In this document: positions 49,501-62,300 of the stretch, piece after piece | Position numbering within the stretch: the stretch's first letter is position 1 | How the letters are laid out: the number at the start of each line of letters is the position of its first letter | Source: Ciona savignyi | Lineage: Eukaryota; Chordata; Ascidiacea; Phlebobranchia; Cionidae | Assembly (NCBI GenBank): GCA_000149265.1 | Contig: CH003018.1 | Location: 1,218,463 to 1,282,462, forward strand | Direction of reading: 5' to 3' | DNA length: 64,000 bases | The notes under the pieces: generated by a model | Database searches by the model: none | Told to the model about the DNA's origin: nothing | The model's input: only the letters and a program-made list of their open reading frames with translations | Translations under genes and position numbers: made by a program

Positions 49501-51591
49501 AGGGTAAGTTGAAGTTGGCTCCAGTTAAAATGAATCCTTTAAATTAATACGGTATTGGTCAAGATAATAAACACAGTAATGATTATAATATTAAATGTTA
49601 GTTTTATTAGTTCCTAACATGTAATTTCAGAGATCAAACCAAGCACCAAGCGATATCAAGTTGGACATGAGTTCGTCACTTGAAGCGCTATTGAGTCCTA
49701 CCAATCGACCAAGACAAAGACGCTTGTGCTCTCCACCAGACATTCTTGCACAGGACGATAGTAGCCATATTGCCCCAAAAGACAACACAAGTAATCAAAA
49801 TAATACAATAATGCCCTTGTCGCAAAAACATGCTATGAACGAACTTGAGAAACCAAACCAGAACAATTTTACGAAAGTATCTTCAAATTATTTAATCCCG
49901 AAACCGACCGTAATTTCACTTTCTGATGTTCACCAGTCATTGAGGTTGCACGAAGGGGGTATTACATCGCCCACGTCATCTTCTTGTAGCCCCAGAAAAC
50001 TCGTAGACGAATCTTCGGCTAGTTCAATTAAGAGAGCGGAGTCCTTTTCGTTGAATCACGAAACACAGTTCTTGTGTCACTCTGATGAATTTCTCATGCC
50101 AATAAGCCAACCGCCTAGTTTTGAAATTCTTCCTGTAATTGAAAATTCAATGGAAATTATTTCAAAGAAGAAAACAACAAGCCGATATCAATGGGGTAGT
50201 CTTGGTAGATTGTCCAAGTTAAAAAAACTGACACTTCCTGCAAACATTAGTCAAGTTCCGTCTTGTGAAGTGAAACCCCAACCACTGCATACGTGTGTAA
50301 CTCCACTACCTGTACTGAGTCCGGAAAGCAAAGATTTCTTAGTTAAAACTTCAGTGAAAGGTTTTTTGACTTTTTCATTTGCGAAATACAAATAAAAACG
50401 TCGTATTTTGTATCAACAGGTTCAACCCGGGCATAAATGAAGTAATTGTTACTGAGTCAAGGACCCCTCCTTCCACCCTTAATACCACATTATCAAGGCG
50501 AATCATCGAGCAGTGGTTATATCACACAAGACACCATAATCTCTTCTCCCTGTATGCAGCGTGGAAGGTAATGAATTTCTTACATTAAAAGCAAACTTAG
50601 GTATACACTTTACCGTGATTCTAATTATCCGAGCAGTATATGACAGTGTTGTAATAACTTGTAACAACGACTGGACTCCCATTTTACAAACACCCTAGTT
50701 GACCCGAGATTCGATATAAAAAGACTTGATTTGGTTCAATTTTTTGAAGAATTGACTTAGGTTAATTAGAGTTAATCACTTTGGTCAAAATACTGTGTAC
50801 TGTTAACTGATTGTAACAATAGTTACTGCAGTCCTTTACAAAGTACAAAAAACTTATTTTATTTTCCATTTACCTTTATTAAATTAAAAATTTCAAAAAG
50901 TCTGACTTACAATATTGTGACTTGGTCATATTGACTTAATAACAACACTAGTATCTGCTTCACAAATCGTAATGTGACAGGGCAAAGCGAGACAATTCTT
51001 CGGTGGAGGATAATTATGAGTGGGATTCGGAATATGCGATGGAATCAGAGATACTTGAAGCTTTGAAGAATTTGGAGAGTTTGAAATCGCCTACAAATGT
51101 CTCGGATGTAATTAGTTTTAGTTTTTTCTCCTCCTAATAAAATACAGCTACATATTAATATTTAATAGGAGTTGAGGAGACAACTTTGTAAATTCACTGA
51201 CGGTCTATCTCCTGATTCCAGTTTGTGCTCCAACAAAACAATCAAAGAGAGGGTAACACGTTCATTTTATGAAACAATATATAACAATTTTACCCTGTAG
51301 TTTAACTTTCAACCGTTATAATCTGTTATAAATTTTGTTTTAGCATCTCTCTGACGTTATGGAAGAACAATTAAAGAAAGAAGACATTGAAAGAAGGTAT
51401 ATCCCTTTTGATCTAATATAAACAAGTTTTATATAAATAAACCTTGTGCACTTATTTTTAAAATAAATCTCCTAATTTTTTACAGGTGTGCTATTCTCAA
51501 GCAAGAGTTTATAGAGTTTCGTCACTCCCAACAACAAAACAATCAACTTCTACCAGACCAATTAAATATAGCCGATACTCAAAATGTGTAA
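34571..51591 (+). CDS. IGSF9: IGSF9/Turtle-like adhesion receptor, gene A (complete)
   Basis: Exons: 34571-34640, 36968-37132, 37665-37823, 42298-42440, 42638-42767, 42821-42926, 43057-43238, 43714-43856, 44334-44591, 44656-44803, 45170-45284, 46323-46495, 46732-46926, 47262-47450, 47635-47799, 48016-48064, 48158-48321, 48440-48598, 48733-49343, 49451-49503, 49631-50360, 50443-50567, 50988-51107, 51169-51252, 51344-51396 and 51486-51591. All phases agree if one base is restored near 49220. Product about 1,531 residues: signal peptide (1-23), five Ig domains (e.g. DAGMYECKV, SGRYTCRA, AGEYTCTP), two FN3 domains, a transmembrane helix (about 745-767) and a long cytoplasmic tail. The tail shares VEDNYEWDSEYAM with the VDENYEWDSEF motif of vertebrate IGSF9, and KQEFIEFR with its C-terminus. 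Family members are neuronal homophilic adhesion proteins acting in dendrite and synapse development. Boundaries at 49451, 50443 and 50988 are chosen by phase. AATAAA lies at 51607-51612. Confidence 0.92.
36735..36811 (-). mobile_element. tRNA-like relic (SINE head or tRNA pseudogene)
   Basis: On the minus strand TTTTAGCTCATTTGGTAAGAG is a good A-box region and GGTTGTAGTTCCGAAAC is a B-box-like region about 50 bases on. The acceptor stem does not pair and the T-arm is imperfect, so this is not a working tRNA gene. It lies in intron 1 of IGSF9 gene A. Confidence 0.5.
37199..37485. repeat. Degenerate tandem repeats in IGSF9 gene A intron 2
   Basis: CACTTTATATCGT followed by GTTTATCA or ATTTATCA recurs near 37226, 37397, 37425 and 37453. 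CAAAATGTAGT recurs near 37250 and 37469. The pattern suggests nested local duplications. Confidence 0.7.
41065..41185 (+). CDS. Candidate alternative first exon (signal peptide), IGSF9 gene A
   Basis: A 121-base segment opens with ATG, encodes a polar start followed by a hydrophobic core (LIAVISNFLVVNLLSL) and a cleavage-like SAHA-S, and ends at a GTAACG donor in phase 1. It lies in the 4.5-kb intron before the Ig2 exon (42298), whose acceptor is also phase 1. Splicing therefore gives a secretory leader joined straight to Ig2, skipping the V-type Ig1. An upstream in-frame ATG at 40999 would add 22 residues. Its counterpart in gene B is at 58476-58530. Confidence 0.6.
41421..41449. repeat. (TA)n microsatellite
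   Basis: An uninterrupted TA dinucleotide run of about 29 bases in the intron before the Ig2 exon of gene A. Confidence 0.95.
45881..46184. mobile_element. hAT-type MITE, second and older copy (304 bases)
   Basis: The right end is the reverse complement of CAGTGGTTCTCAACGGGGG, and the left end reads CGGTGTTTCTCAACC, a mutated version of it. Flanking 8-base sites (ATATAAAT and ACTTTAAT) match only partly, so the insertion is older than the one at 29726. The different terminal sequence (TCTCAAC, not TCCCAAAC) indicates another family. It lies in the intron inside the first FN3 domain of gene A. Confidence 0.75.
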
Positions 51592-51612
51592 CTGTTTTTC
51601 ATTTACAATAAA

Positions 51613-53337
51613 TATTTTATATTTCGTATAGCTATAATTGCACACATTGTTCCAGTATGCAGATTGAATTTTATGAAATCTAGTAGAGCAGACGTAAACC
51701 ATTTCATTTCACATTTCATGTTCTTTATTATGGTACTGATAAACGACCTACCGATCGTATCTGATTTTCATTTCGGTGTGATTTATCCCTAATTTATGTT
51801 TCCAGGTCCCTATCATTTCTTATGTTTTTATACTTTATTTCTTTTACCTTGTTTCGTTTACCTGAATAAAAGTACGATGAACCCTCGCGTCTGAAGCATT
51901 TTATACATTGACCAATCAAGCAACAACATCCAATGCGATGAACAGATTTAATCACGCAAAGACAGTAACGTTGGAAATTGATATTTTAATCTTCCGTTTT
52001 GTTGTACAGAAGAATAAATCTTGTAACAAAACAGCGGTAGTTGAAAGTTAAAATAGTATCTAGAATTAGACAATCTAATTGCCTATTCAAAATCGGCTAA
52101 AATTAAAAGTTTTATCGCTAAAACTTCCGTAATTGCCAAGTCACTTATGCTGTTTCAAATTTTATTTGACGCGCTATGTCAAGACGGTCCATTTAAAACG
52201 TCACTCATATTTATAACAAGGCAAGGTTATTATTGGCTGTGTGGCAATTCGCAAGATAAGCGTTAATAATTCATTCTTCTGGGCTTCCCTGGACCACTCA
52301 AGATAGTATCTGCGGCGAAACATGATCTCCAACTACATTGAGTGCACCACGGTGCGAAAATTATGCGAATCGTTCTGGTATTCTTGCAGCTTTTAAGCGC
52401 AAGCAGGCATTTACAGAATAAAAGTCTCCTTTAAAATAAATCTCGAAGCTTTTTACATTACGTCACCTATCGAATACTTATTTATTGGGTAATTTCTTAA
52501 TAAAACTTGTCATTTTGGCTTCCGAAAATAACCTTTCCAATAAAATAACATTGCCAACCTATAATCGAATATTACACTAACAGAAAAATCAATATTTACT
52601 CTTAATTTCATGCGTGGTCTGCGAAGTTTAAACTTATAAAGATTGTGCATGGCTGGCTATGTGCGATAAATGGTAAGCGCTTGCTGATTTGTATAGAAAA
52701 CCGCTTATTAGGTGTACACAACACCTCCAAGGGTCTGTGTTAATTTTTTACCAGCCACAGTGTCGAAGTCTAAATACATCGTCGTTTCATACTGACTTAC
52801 GCACACCATATAAACAGATCTATCAATTCTAGTCGGGTGTAATATTATCCTGGATGAAAACACAAAACATGGACACTTCCTATTGTAGACAATCCAATAA
52901 CGCCAACGTAGGATGTGTAATATCACAATTGGAATCACAAAATTGTGGTATAACTGCACTATATAAGCCCAATAGGTAATATTATATTATGTGAGATAAA
53001 GGAATAATAATCTTTCCATACACGAGCACGATGACTTTTATAAGTCTTTTTATTTGCATGAGGATGCAAAACGAGAGAACGCGCGATGGATTATGTTCGC
53101 TATTCTCTTCTGTGTTTGTAAAAAAAAACACTTTCTTATCTTTTCCACTCCAGCTCATTCTGAAAGAAAGCGTTACGACCCACAGTCAATAAAAAGTATA
53201 TTAAAATTTATCAGTCAATTTATGGTTACAGCTACAATCTTAAATTAAAATAGAAAGTATTTTAAAAACATCGTTTTAGTTAAACTTTTTTAGAACACTC
53301 ATAAGTTTCGACTAACGTAACATACATCAGGACAAAG
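51613..53337. other. Intergenic region between the two IGSF9 genes
   Basis: No supportable exon, RNA gene or transposon. The promoter of gene B should lie near the right end. Only about 1.7 kb separates the two genes. Confidence 0.5.
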
Positions 53338-56300
53338 ATGTATTGCAGGATTAAACTATTTATTTTAGTGATGTTATCTCGAAATGTAGTCATAGGTAAG
53401 TTGAATTTATTCTTCTATTAGTGCAGTTTTTAAGGTGATGTCAACAAAGTATAATATACTACAAACTTGAAATGACTCGGGTGGATTATAAATCATTAAC
53501 TTGTGCTAATATTAACCTTAACAACATGTTAATAATCATATTTTTTAGTATGTATTTCACCTAAGGCTCTTTAGATGAGAGTCTTTTATCCGATGTCAAT
53601 TACAGCTATAACGCAACGTGGCAATGTGTTTCATTGATCAGATCAATAAAAGGTCCGCTTTAAAACGTATTATCCGCTATGTTATATTATTCGTTGACAT
53701 TATGTTCTCCAAAGAATTTATTTTACAGTAATCGCGAAAGAATTATGGGGTGCCAAAAGAAACATTTCAAACACTGCATGAAAATGACATTAATCCGGTA
53801 GTGAGAATATTGCTTAACTATTGATTTAGTGACAACCGCGTCCGCGTGTTAAGTCTTAATATAAATTATCGCACATTTACAAAGCTTCACGATATAATAT
53901 CAATGGCATCCTTCTCGTTATATTTTCTAACCGTGTTTTAAACGTTTAATAATAATAAAGAACATAAAATATTCTGCAATGTCTTGTCTTTATTGTGCCG
54001 TTTCCCTCTTTCCATCCTTACCTCTCTAGTTTTACCCGCAATATTTGCTTCGCCACTGGATATAACCTATGTCACGTACTCAATTAAAACGTGGTATACT
54101 AACAGTCAGCGCAGATTGAAAGTGTACAATAAGTTAAAATATTTGCCATATCGAACCATGGAAATATACTTATTCATAATTGCTGTTGAACTTAACATCT
54201 TTAAAATAAAAAAGGCGATAGCTTTTTGGGTTTCGTTGATGTTAGTTTGATTCGTGTATAAAATTTAACGTTTATAACCAACGTAAACTTTCTGCGGATA
54301 TACAAATAATATTATGACAACTAACTGTTACGCGAATGCTTTGTGTTTGTTTAACCGTAGGCTTTATCGTGTAACGAAAGTTTCGTTCTACAAACGTCAG
54401 AAAGCCTTGTAGAAGCATTCGACCGGTAATATTGGGTGAACAATGCGTTGAATAACTGGCATTGTTGACAGATTTTATTCTCATTAAGAATTCCAATAAA
54501 ATGGGCCACATAATATATCATCGTGCAGGAGTATATATCCATTTAACCAACTCGGTTAATAGTATTGTTTTCGTTGTAAGTTATAATCTTTTAATGTTCT
54601 AAGCGACATTACACAATATTAACGTATCCAAAAAACGTTGTATGCTGTATATTATTTTGTTTTAATTGCTTATATTTCAAGCTATTTATGTCATTTCGCT
54701 AGCACAAGAGCTAAAATCAGCGACCAGAGTTTTTGTTCGCCAGCAATCTTTCTGACGGTCGTGTTGAACCGACCAAGTCGTAAAATATTTAAGCATTTCT
54801 CACATGCATGTTCGCCAATGCATCACTTATTGATGGGGTGCACACACGAGGATGATCAGTACAACCTGTTTTCCCCTATACCTATTTTATATTTTATTTA
54901 AGATTTGTTCAGAAGTATCTTGTATATTTATTTAACACAGTATTACCTTAAAACAATACCACTACTAAAGAACCTAAAGATTTAATAAAATTATAACCAG
55001 TATTTTAATATACAGTCAACTCGAGGGAAATAATACCAGTGCAAGCTGGTAACACCGCCATAATGCCATGTTCCAGCAATCGGGCAATCAGACATGAATC
55101 AAGACCACACGTCATCGAATGGTTACATCAAGACCATCCTGTACCGGTTTTTATTAAAATATGGAAACGTCCTCCACATATAAGTCCCCACTTTAAAGGT
55201 TAGTTACCATAGGATATTCGTGTTTTATCCCCGCAGGTGGTAAAATGCAGAGCGCATTTCCAAACGGACAACCGTAAAATTATCTCCTGCTGCCCACCGC
55301 CGGGTTATCGGAGCTGTAGCAATGTGAAGTATATGGCTGGGGTGTTTTCTCTGTGTTAGTTTAAATTTAAAACATTTATTTACTGGCTTTAAGCGACATT
55401 TGCTTAAAGCGTCTGGTGATCTTACAGTCGACACTCTAACTGAGAACTCAAATCTGATGGGTTAAATTGTATTCGTCAAATAAAGTAATAAGCTGTGATA
55501 GAATATACAAAGGATTCAATAACTTCGTCAATAATAATAATAATTAATTACCAACACATACACACACACTGTATTAACTATACCTTCTGCAACTGCTGTT
55601 CTCCAATGTTTTTTTTATTATCTCTCTTATTCTAACTCTCGTCCAAACAAAGTATTGGAATCGTTGGCGCACAGAGTAAACGGGCAAGTGAAGACAAAAG
55701 GTTTTTTTGATATCGTTGTGTCTATTATACTTGAATGTTCACATCAATACATCGCACGACTTGCGAGCTCGTAAGCATGCCGGTGTTGTTGCTCATCACG
55801 GAATAAGATTCGTTTGCATGGGGGTTAAACTGAGCTTTGTCAGTACTGTATATACCGTTTGTTGTATGTTTCTGTGTTCTTGCGAAAAAGATCGTGTAAT
55901 TTCAACGTTATATAAACACAAGTTTTTTTGTTCTGACGCACGGGTGTGGCATTGCGGTTTTATAACACTTATTTTTATACGGAGAATAGATCCTAAACTT
56001 AAACTAGTGAATAGTTTTTTAAATATTCTTTATGTACATATTGCACATTTTGTTTCACATCATTAATTATTCATTAAAAAACCATCATTTTTATTTTTTA
56101 CCGAGCGTCCTATCGAATCTGCTATCATTTAATCTTACGATAACTTTGTTGTATGATTTTGTATATTCTTTTAAATTCGTAGTTTTGAACCTTTTTTGTA
56201 ACAATGGCTTACTAGAGTAACTGTCGTTTTGTCTACCCATTCGCCTTTTAACTTTGTAAATTAAGTAATTGAAGAAGCTAAACAACAAAATAAACTAAAT

Positions 56301-59300
56301 TCTGTGACCCAGGACGCATGTCATTATTGCGCAACAGTGCCACCTTGAGGATTACGAAAGTACAAATAGAGGACGAGGGGTGGTACGAATGCCGCGTGTT
56401 TTTCTTTGATGCTCCTGTGACTAGAGAAAATGACACAATTATGCAGTCAAACAATAATACTCAAATAAAGCTTTATGTTACAGGTATGCCATTTCTTATA
56501 AAATAAGTATAAAACTTAAATTCGTACATTCTATTTAATTAAACAGGACTGTCAAATTTTTAAAGACCATAATTTTAAAAGTGTTTTTTTTTCAGTGCAT
56601 AAACATTCTGAATCATTTATTATATTTGTTATTTAGTTATTAAACAACGATTAATATCATGATCACGGTTTAGTAGGTTCAGCAATATCCCGGGCTTCGG
56701 TTGTTATCGAATATCGATCATGGCGGCACGTATTATCTATGTCACTGTATATCTTCTCGCACATTTATCTCGCGGTTCTTTTAAAATCCTGTGGAATTTA
56801 ATGCAAGAGTGAAGACAACGTGTAAACTCCATACTGTCAGTTAAATAGTTGTGGAGACACAATAACCACTCGAAGCCTTTTGACAGGGCCATGAATATAG
56901 TTACTATAGAAACAGAGAGATCGTTGAGAGTCGCAGTAACTACTTTCTTTTTTGTATATGAAAGTGCGCTGTATGTTTATGCTAGCTTATAGCCTAGGAA
57001 TAGTTCAATGATTACAACTGTCTTGGTTTATTGCTGTACATTGCGTATTTTTAATTGAGGTTATTTTAATTTTACCCTTTATTCGTTGGGTAATATTTTA
57101 ATATGTTAAAAAAATTAAATCGCTTTGAGTAAACAGCGAGAATAATTTTTGGATTGCGAACGTGATAACGGGCCGGCGCGATAACAAGCAATAATGCAGT
57201 GATATGCGTTTAGTTATACGGTTATGATCTCACCATGCAACGTATAGACATGCTAGATGGTAAAAGTATTTCTGGAAGCCTACATAAATCATATAATTTT
57301 AATCTATTTAAATCAAGAGAGTTTTGAAGCTAACTGTTTTTCCATACAGATAGTGTGACGAATGTAAATCCAATTAAGAAATATCCCCCTGCCTTCCAGA
57401 TCATTTACCCAGGCAGTAAAATCGGTTTACAAACGATTCGACACTCATTACGTCATCAATTCATCGCTAAATAGGATCGTAGTAAGCTGTTTGCCCGCGA
57501 AGTCTCTCCATTTAAATTGTTAACACACTGCACTGTTAAAATCAGAGGTGAAATTTAAACTCCAAGAAAAGTCGATTTACGCTGTAAGTGGCTGGCTACG
57601 CACAATTCTTTTCCGCTTTTGTTAGCCATCCAAGAACACTTCATTCAACTAGAAACGTGTCTGCTACTTAATTATTCAGACCACAAGTCCGCTTGTAAGA
57701 CAGAGCTCGCTCATTACTCGTGAGTGGTCGACCACTTGTACATGAGTGAGCTGCTGGAAGATTATGGAGGCGATCAGGCATCAGGGTGCTTAAAACGTAT
57801 AGGGCAGCAGCACGTCAGATTGAAGTGATACACGATTTGAGGATTTTATTTGGACAAATATTATAAATTTGTAGTTGTATTTTGCAGTGCAAAACATACT
57901 GTAGATAAAATTTTTAACAGCACAGGATAAACGTGGGATAGTCTCAATATTATTATTTTGTTATATATGTTGCTTCAAAGAATACGTGTTCATGAAAGGT
58001 TCCAACATCGAATTGCACTTCATCGATTGGGCGTTGATAGCGCCATATTTCATTATTCCCGGCTTTCTTTGGAAGCTTATGAAATGTTAGCAGTGTGTGA
58101 CAGATGCCCTCACTTACAGAATTTTAACAGTCGCTAATTTTGAAGACCAAGCGTCGCTTTAATAATTTGTTTACAAACCGCGATATTAGTAAACGTCCAT
58201 TGAAGTATAATTTACGTTGTCTAATCTAGGGAAAATAATTAGATCCCAGATCGATGGTTGGTCACAAGGGGGTGAATTCAAACTATTGACTTATAAAAGT
58301 ATATTGTTTGTGGACTTTATTATTGTCCTTCAATCATAAAAGAATGTTTGTTTATTGAAAACTTTTAAATTTAGTTATATTGGCCTGTAAGCGCAGGATA
58401 CAGTTGTTAGTACAGGAACACTTTTTTGTTTATGCAGGTAAAACAGACAGCTCTGCTTAAGTAACTTTGTGTAATATGCATTGGAAATATCTTCTCATAT
58501 TTGCTTCATGTTTTACTGCTGTGTACTCAGGTAACGAATACATAATTGTAACCGTGTCGAATAAGTTCTCAGAATCAGCTAATTTAAGTATATGTTACCC
58601 TTTTTATGATTTTGTAAATTAAATATTTCAGTGTGCATATGTACATGTATAACCCTCTTATTTTACTTACTATTTTATTAATCTCAAATTTAACGTAAGC
58701 ATATTATTACAACGGGACACGTCCATTGATTCTGTTACTTTTTTAAATTTAAACAAATTCTGCTTCCCAGCTCCACCTGCATTCCAATCCACCCCACCCC
58801 CCGTCGCTGTGGCACGTCTCCGGGAATCCCTTCTATTACGTTGTCGAGTAGTGGGGAAACCTCCCCCTGACGTCACTTGGAGAAAAGATGGCTGGCTTTT
58901 GAGAAATGATGAGGTTTGAAATTAATATTAAATTAAATCCGACTGTGTATTACCTCTAAGCTGGTTATTGTAGAATGGAATAGAAATTAAAGGAGGTGAA
59001 CTGCTTATTCGCTCACTAACCAAAACACATCGCGGCAACTACAAATGCCAAGGCAGAAATTCGGAGGGACAGGTGGACCACGTGACTAAAGTTTTAGTAC
59101 AAGGTAAGTCGACGACGGCGTTTAGTTTTTTATGGTGAATGAAATAAAATATTCCAGCCGCTCCTGAAATCACGGTTTCACCGATGGATCTTAGAATAAC
59201 GGAAGGTCAGGACGGTTTCTTTTACTGCAAAGCGGATGGATATCCAGACGACATCACCTACAGGTAAATGCTTAGTTTTAATAATATTGATAACTTTTTA

Positions 59301-62300
59301 AAACTATTCTCCTTTGTACATTACCAGTTGGTATTACAACGGTGTGGCTGCGGATGATAGTTCTCAGCTGATGGGACGGTATAGAACATTTAATGACGGG
59401 ACTTTGGAAATAGAGTCAGTTCGCCAGGAAGATAGTGGAAATGTTAGCTGCGTGGCTTCGAATGATTTCGGAAGTTCTCCTTCGGTTTCTGCTCGGCTCA
59501 TCATACAATGTAACGTACTTATTGGCCTATGTATGCTTACTTGCTTATGTAAGAATATTACATGTCTTTTTTAACAATATTAAGTTGTCTGATCCAAATT
59601 AATTAGGACAACTTGTTGCCTGTACTGAATAAGCTTATGGAATATTGGGAAGGATATGCAATACAGGTTTAATCAAATTGATCGTTTGATCTAACACGCT
59701 TTTATTACATTCATGCGCATAGGGAATTTGTGACACATTGCGGTCGCAGTTCACGCCAGAATCAATTATTGGGTTCAGGTTGTCAGGTATGAACCGTTTT
59801 AAGTGCGCAGAATCATGTCGCGATTTTGTAGTATTTGTTTCAGTGGCATACTGTCATGTTGCATCGCGGTGTCTTGAGACCCCGTCTCACTCTGTGATGG
59901 TCCATACATATAAACTTAAACTATCAAGGATAGAGATATGTTTACATCGTGACCTCTTATCATTTATAATGGTCTGATATCTCCGATCTATTTTTGTTCG
60001 CCTAATGAATATTTTAAGCTGTCAAATTTGTTTTAACCGGTAATTGCTAAAAAAATTAATGTGACGCACCGACGTTTTACCCATCAAAGCTTCAAATATT
60101 TATTGCATTTTGTGCAATTCTTACATTTCCCCTTAAATAATTAATATATTTAAATATAGTATATATAACAACATACTATATCCAAAATGTAGTTGAATTC
60201 TTAGTTATATAAGTTATAAACACGATGTAATATTGCACTATTTAAGATTTTACCGTTTTAATTATATAATTGTATCATACATGCTTTGATCGGTCAAATA
60301 ATAAAGCTATGCTATAATCTTGACAGATGCTGCGCAAGTGATCGATATGCCTCCCATCGCTTACGCTGCCGTTTCACTGCCCATTACTTTACACTGCCCA
60401 TACATGGCCGAACCACCAGTCACTACTGTAACTTGGCGAAAAAATGGAAACACAGTTGGAATCGCCAAGGATGAGGTAAGTCAAAATTGCTTTCAGTTCA
60501 AGGTGTCAAGTCTGTGTCGGCTATAAATTCTAACAATTTGTTATTATTTAGAATGGACAGATATATGCAACCGAAAATAACGAGCTGAAATTTAAAGCTG
60601 TGCAGTATTCCGATGAAGGCATCTACACATGTACGCCCTACAATATACTAGGAACTTCGGGAGAATCAACAAATATGAGAATGGTTGTAAGAGAATCGCC
60701 ACGATTTATAGGACGACCCAAAGATAATTACGAAGCTGAAATTGGAAAACCTTTTATGGCCTCATGTAACGGTAATGGAAACCCCCCGCCAACTGTAAGT
60801 TGGCAAAAGGTACTTAATTAAATCACTTTAAAACCCTTTTACAAATGTTTAAAAAAGGCTTTTTTTACAAAGTGTTTGAAATTGCCTTTTAAAAATAACC
60901 ATTCGATTTTAGGTAGGAGCAAGTGATGAATATTACGACCAATACAGATTGTCAAGAAATAATAACAACCTAACCATAAGCTCGATTTCAAAAAAAGACC
61001 ACGGTTTATGGCAATGCGTGCTGACCAATGTTGTTGCCAGAGTTACTGCCAACGTATCCATCAATGTTAAATGTGAGCTTTGTTAATTTATGTTTTTGAC
61101 GGTTTTAATATTTGCGCTTTCATCACAGACACGACGCCCCATGCAGCTCGTGACGTCAACGTAACTACGTCATCTGGTAACGCCACGGTTTCTTGGACAC
61201 CTGGTTACGATGGTGGCTACCCCCAGCATTTTGTGGTTTGGTATGTTTCGTCTTGGCTAATGGCCGTAGTATCTTGTTTACTGTATTGTAAATTGCTATT
61301 CGATTGTCAGTACGCGAAGAACGATTTTGGTCTGTTACTTGACTGGGACACATGTTAAATCACTCTATTTTGTATTATTTTACATTTGGTGCATTGTTTA
61401 ACGGGTAGTTACTGTACGAGTTGAGTGTGCTAATCTTTTGGACATCCGAACAGGTATAAAAGAGTGGATAAGGGCGACCAGGCTTGGTCAACCGCATCTG
61501 TAGAGGGTGGTCGCAAGGTGGTAACAGTGAGTCGTCTTGAGCACGAAACTGTGTACCAGTTCTCTGTGCTTTCAGAGAACGTATTGGGAAGCGGGTCGTT
61601 TAGCAAAACTGTCACCAAAAAAACTAAAGGTTATTATTAAAAGTCACAATGTAAAACATAAATAAAAAGTTTACTTTTTTTAGCTTTACCAAAAAGAGTT
61701 AGCCTGACACGTCGTCTAGTATCTATATCGCCACCTCACGACCTTCAGCACACCATCGACTCAGGAATGATTGTGCTGGGATGGAAACTACCAGATGTTC
61801 CAATGTTTAAAAAATTATTGGGGTTTTTAATAGAATTCCAAAAGCAAGACAAACAATTTTTGCAACCGATACCATTAGGCCAATTTGCATACGATCAATC
61901 GGGCAAGAAAAAACAAGCTGATGGTAACCTAGCGGTGGGATCATTGGTTGAAAATCCATCACCACCTGAAATAAATCCGTGGAAGATTTTAAACGCTGTA
62001 TCTGCCAACACTACATCATACCTCATACCCGGGGACAGCTTAGATCAAGATAGAATTTATCGGTTCCGTATTCTTTCGGTGTCTATCGAGACCTATGGTC
62101 TTCCTTCTTCATTTATCACTGTTTCCACTGAAGGTAAGACATTGTTACGATTAAACATGACCTAAATCTTGTGATAATATAGGCATGACATTCTACCGTC
62201 CGTCTTCACTTGTTGGTGCATATTCAACAACATTCGCCAACGATGCTGGACTACAAGCAGGAATAATAACGGGGTCTATATTTGTTATATTGGTAGTTGC

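Noticed and set aside
57709..57751. Imperfect palindrome centred on GTGGTCGACCAC
   Set aside because: Arms pair only partly and there are no direct flanking repeats, so it is not supported as a mobile element or regulatory site.
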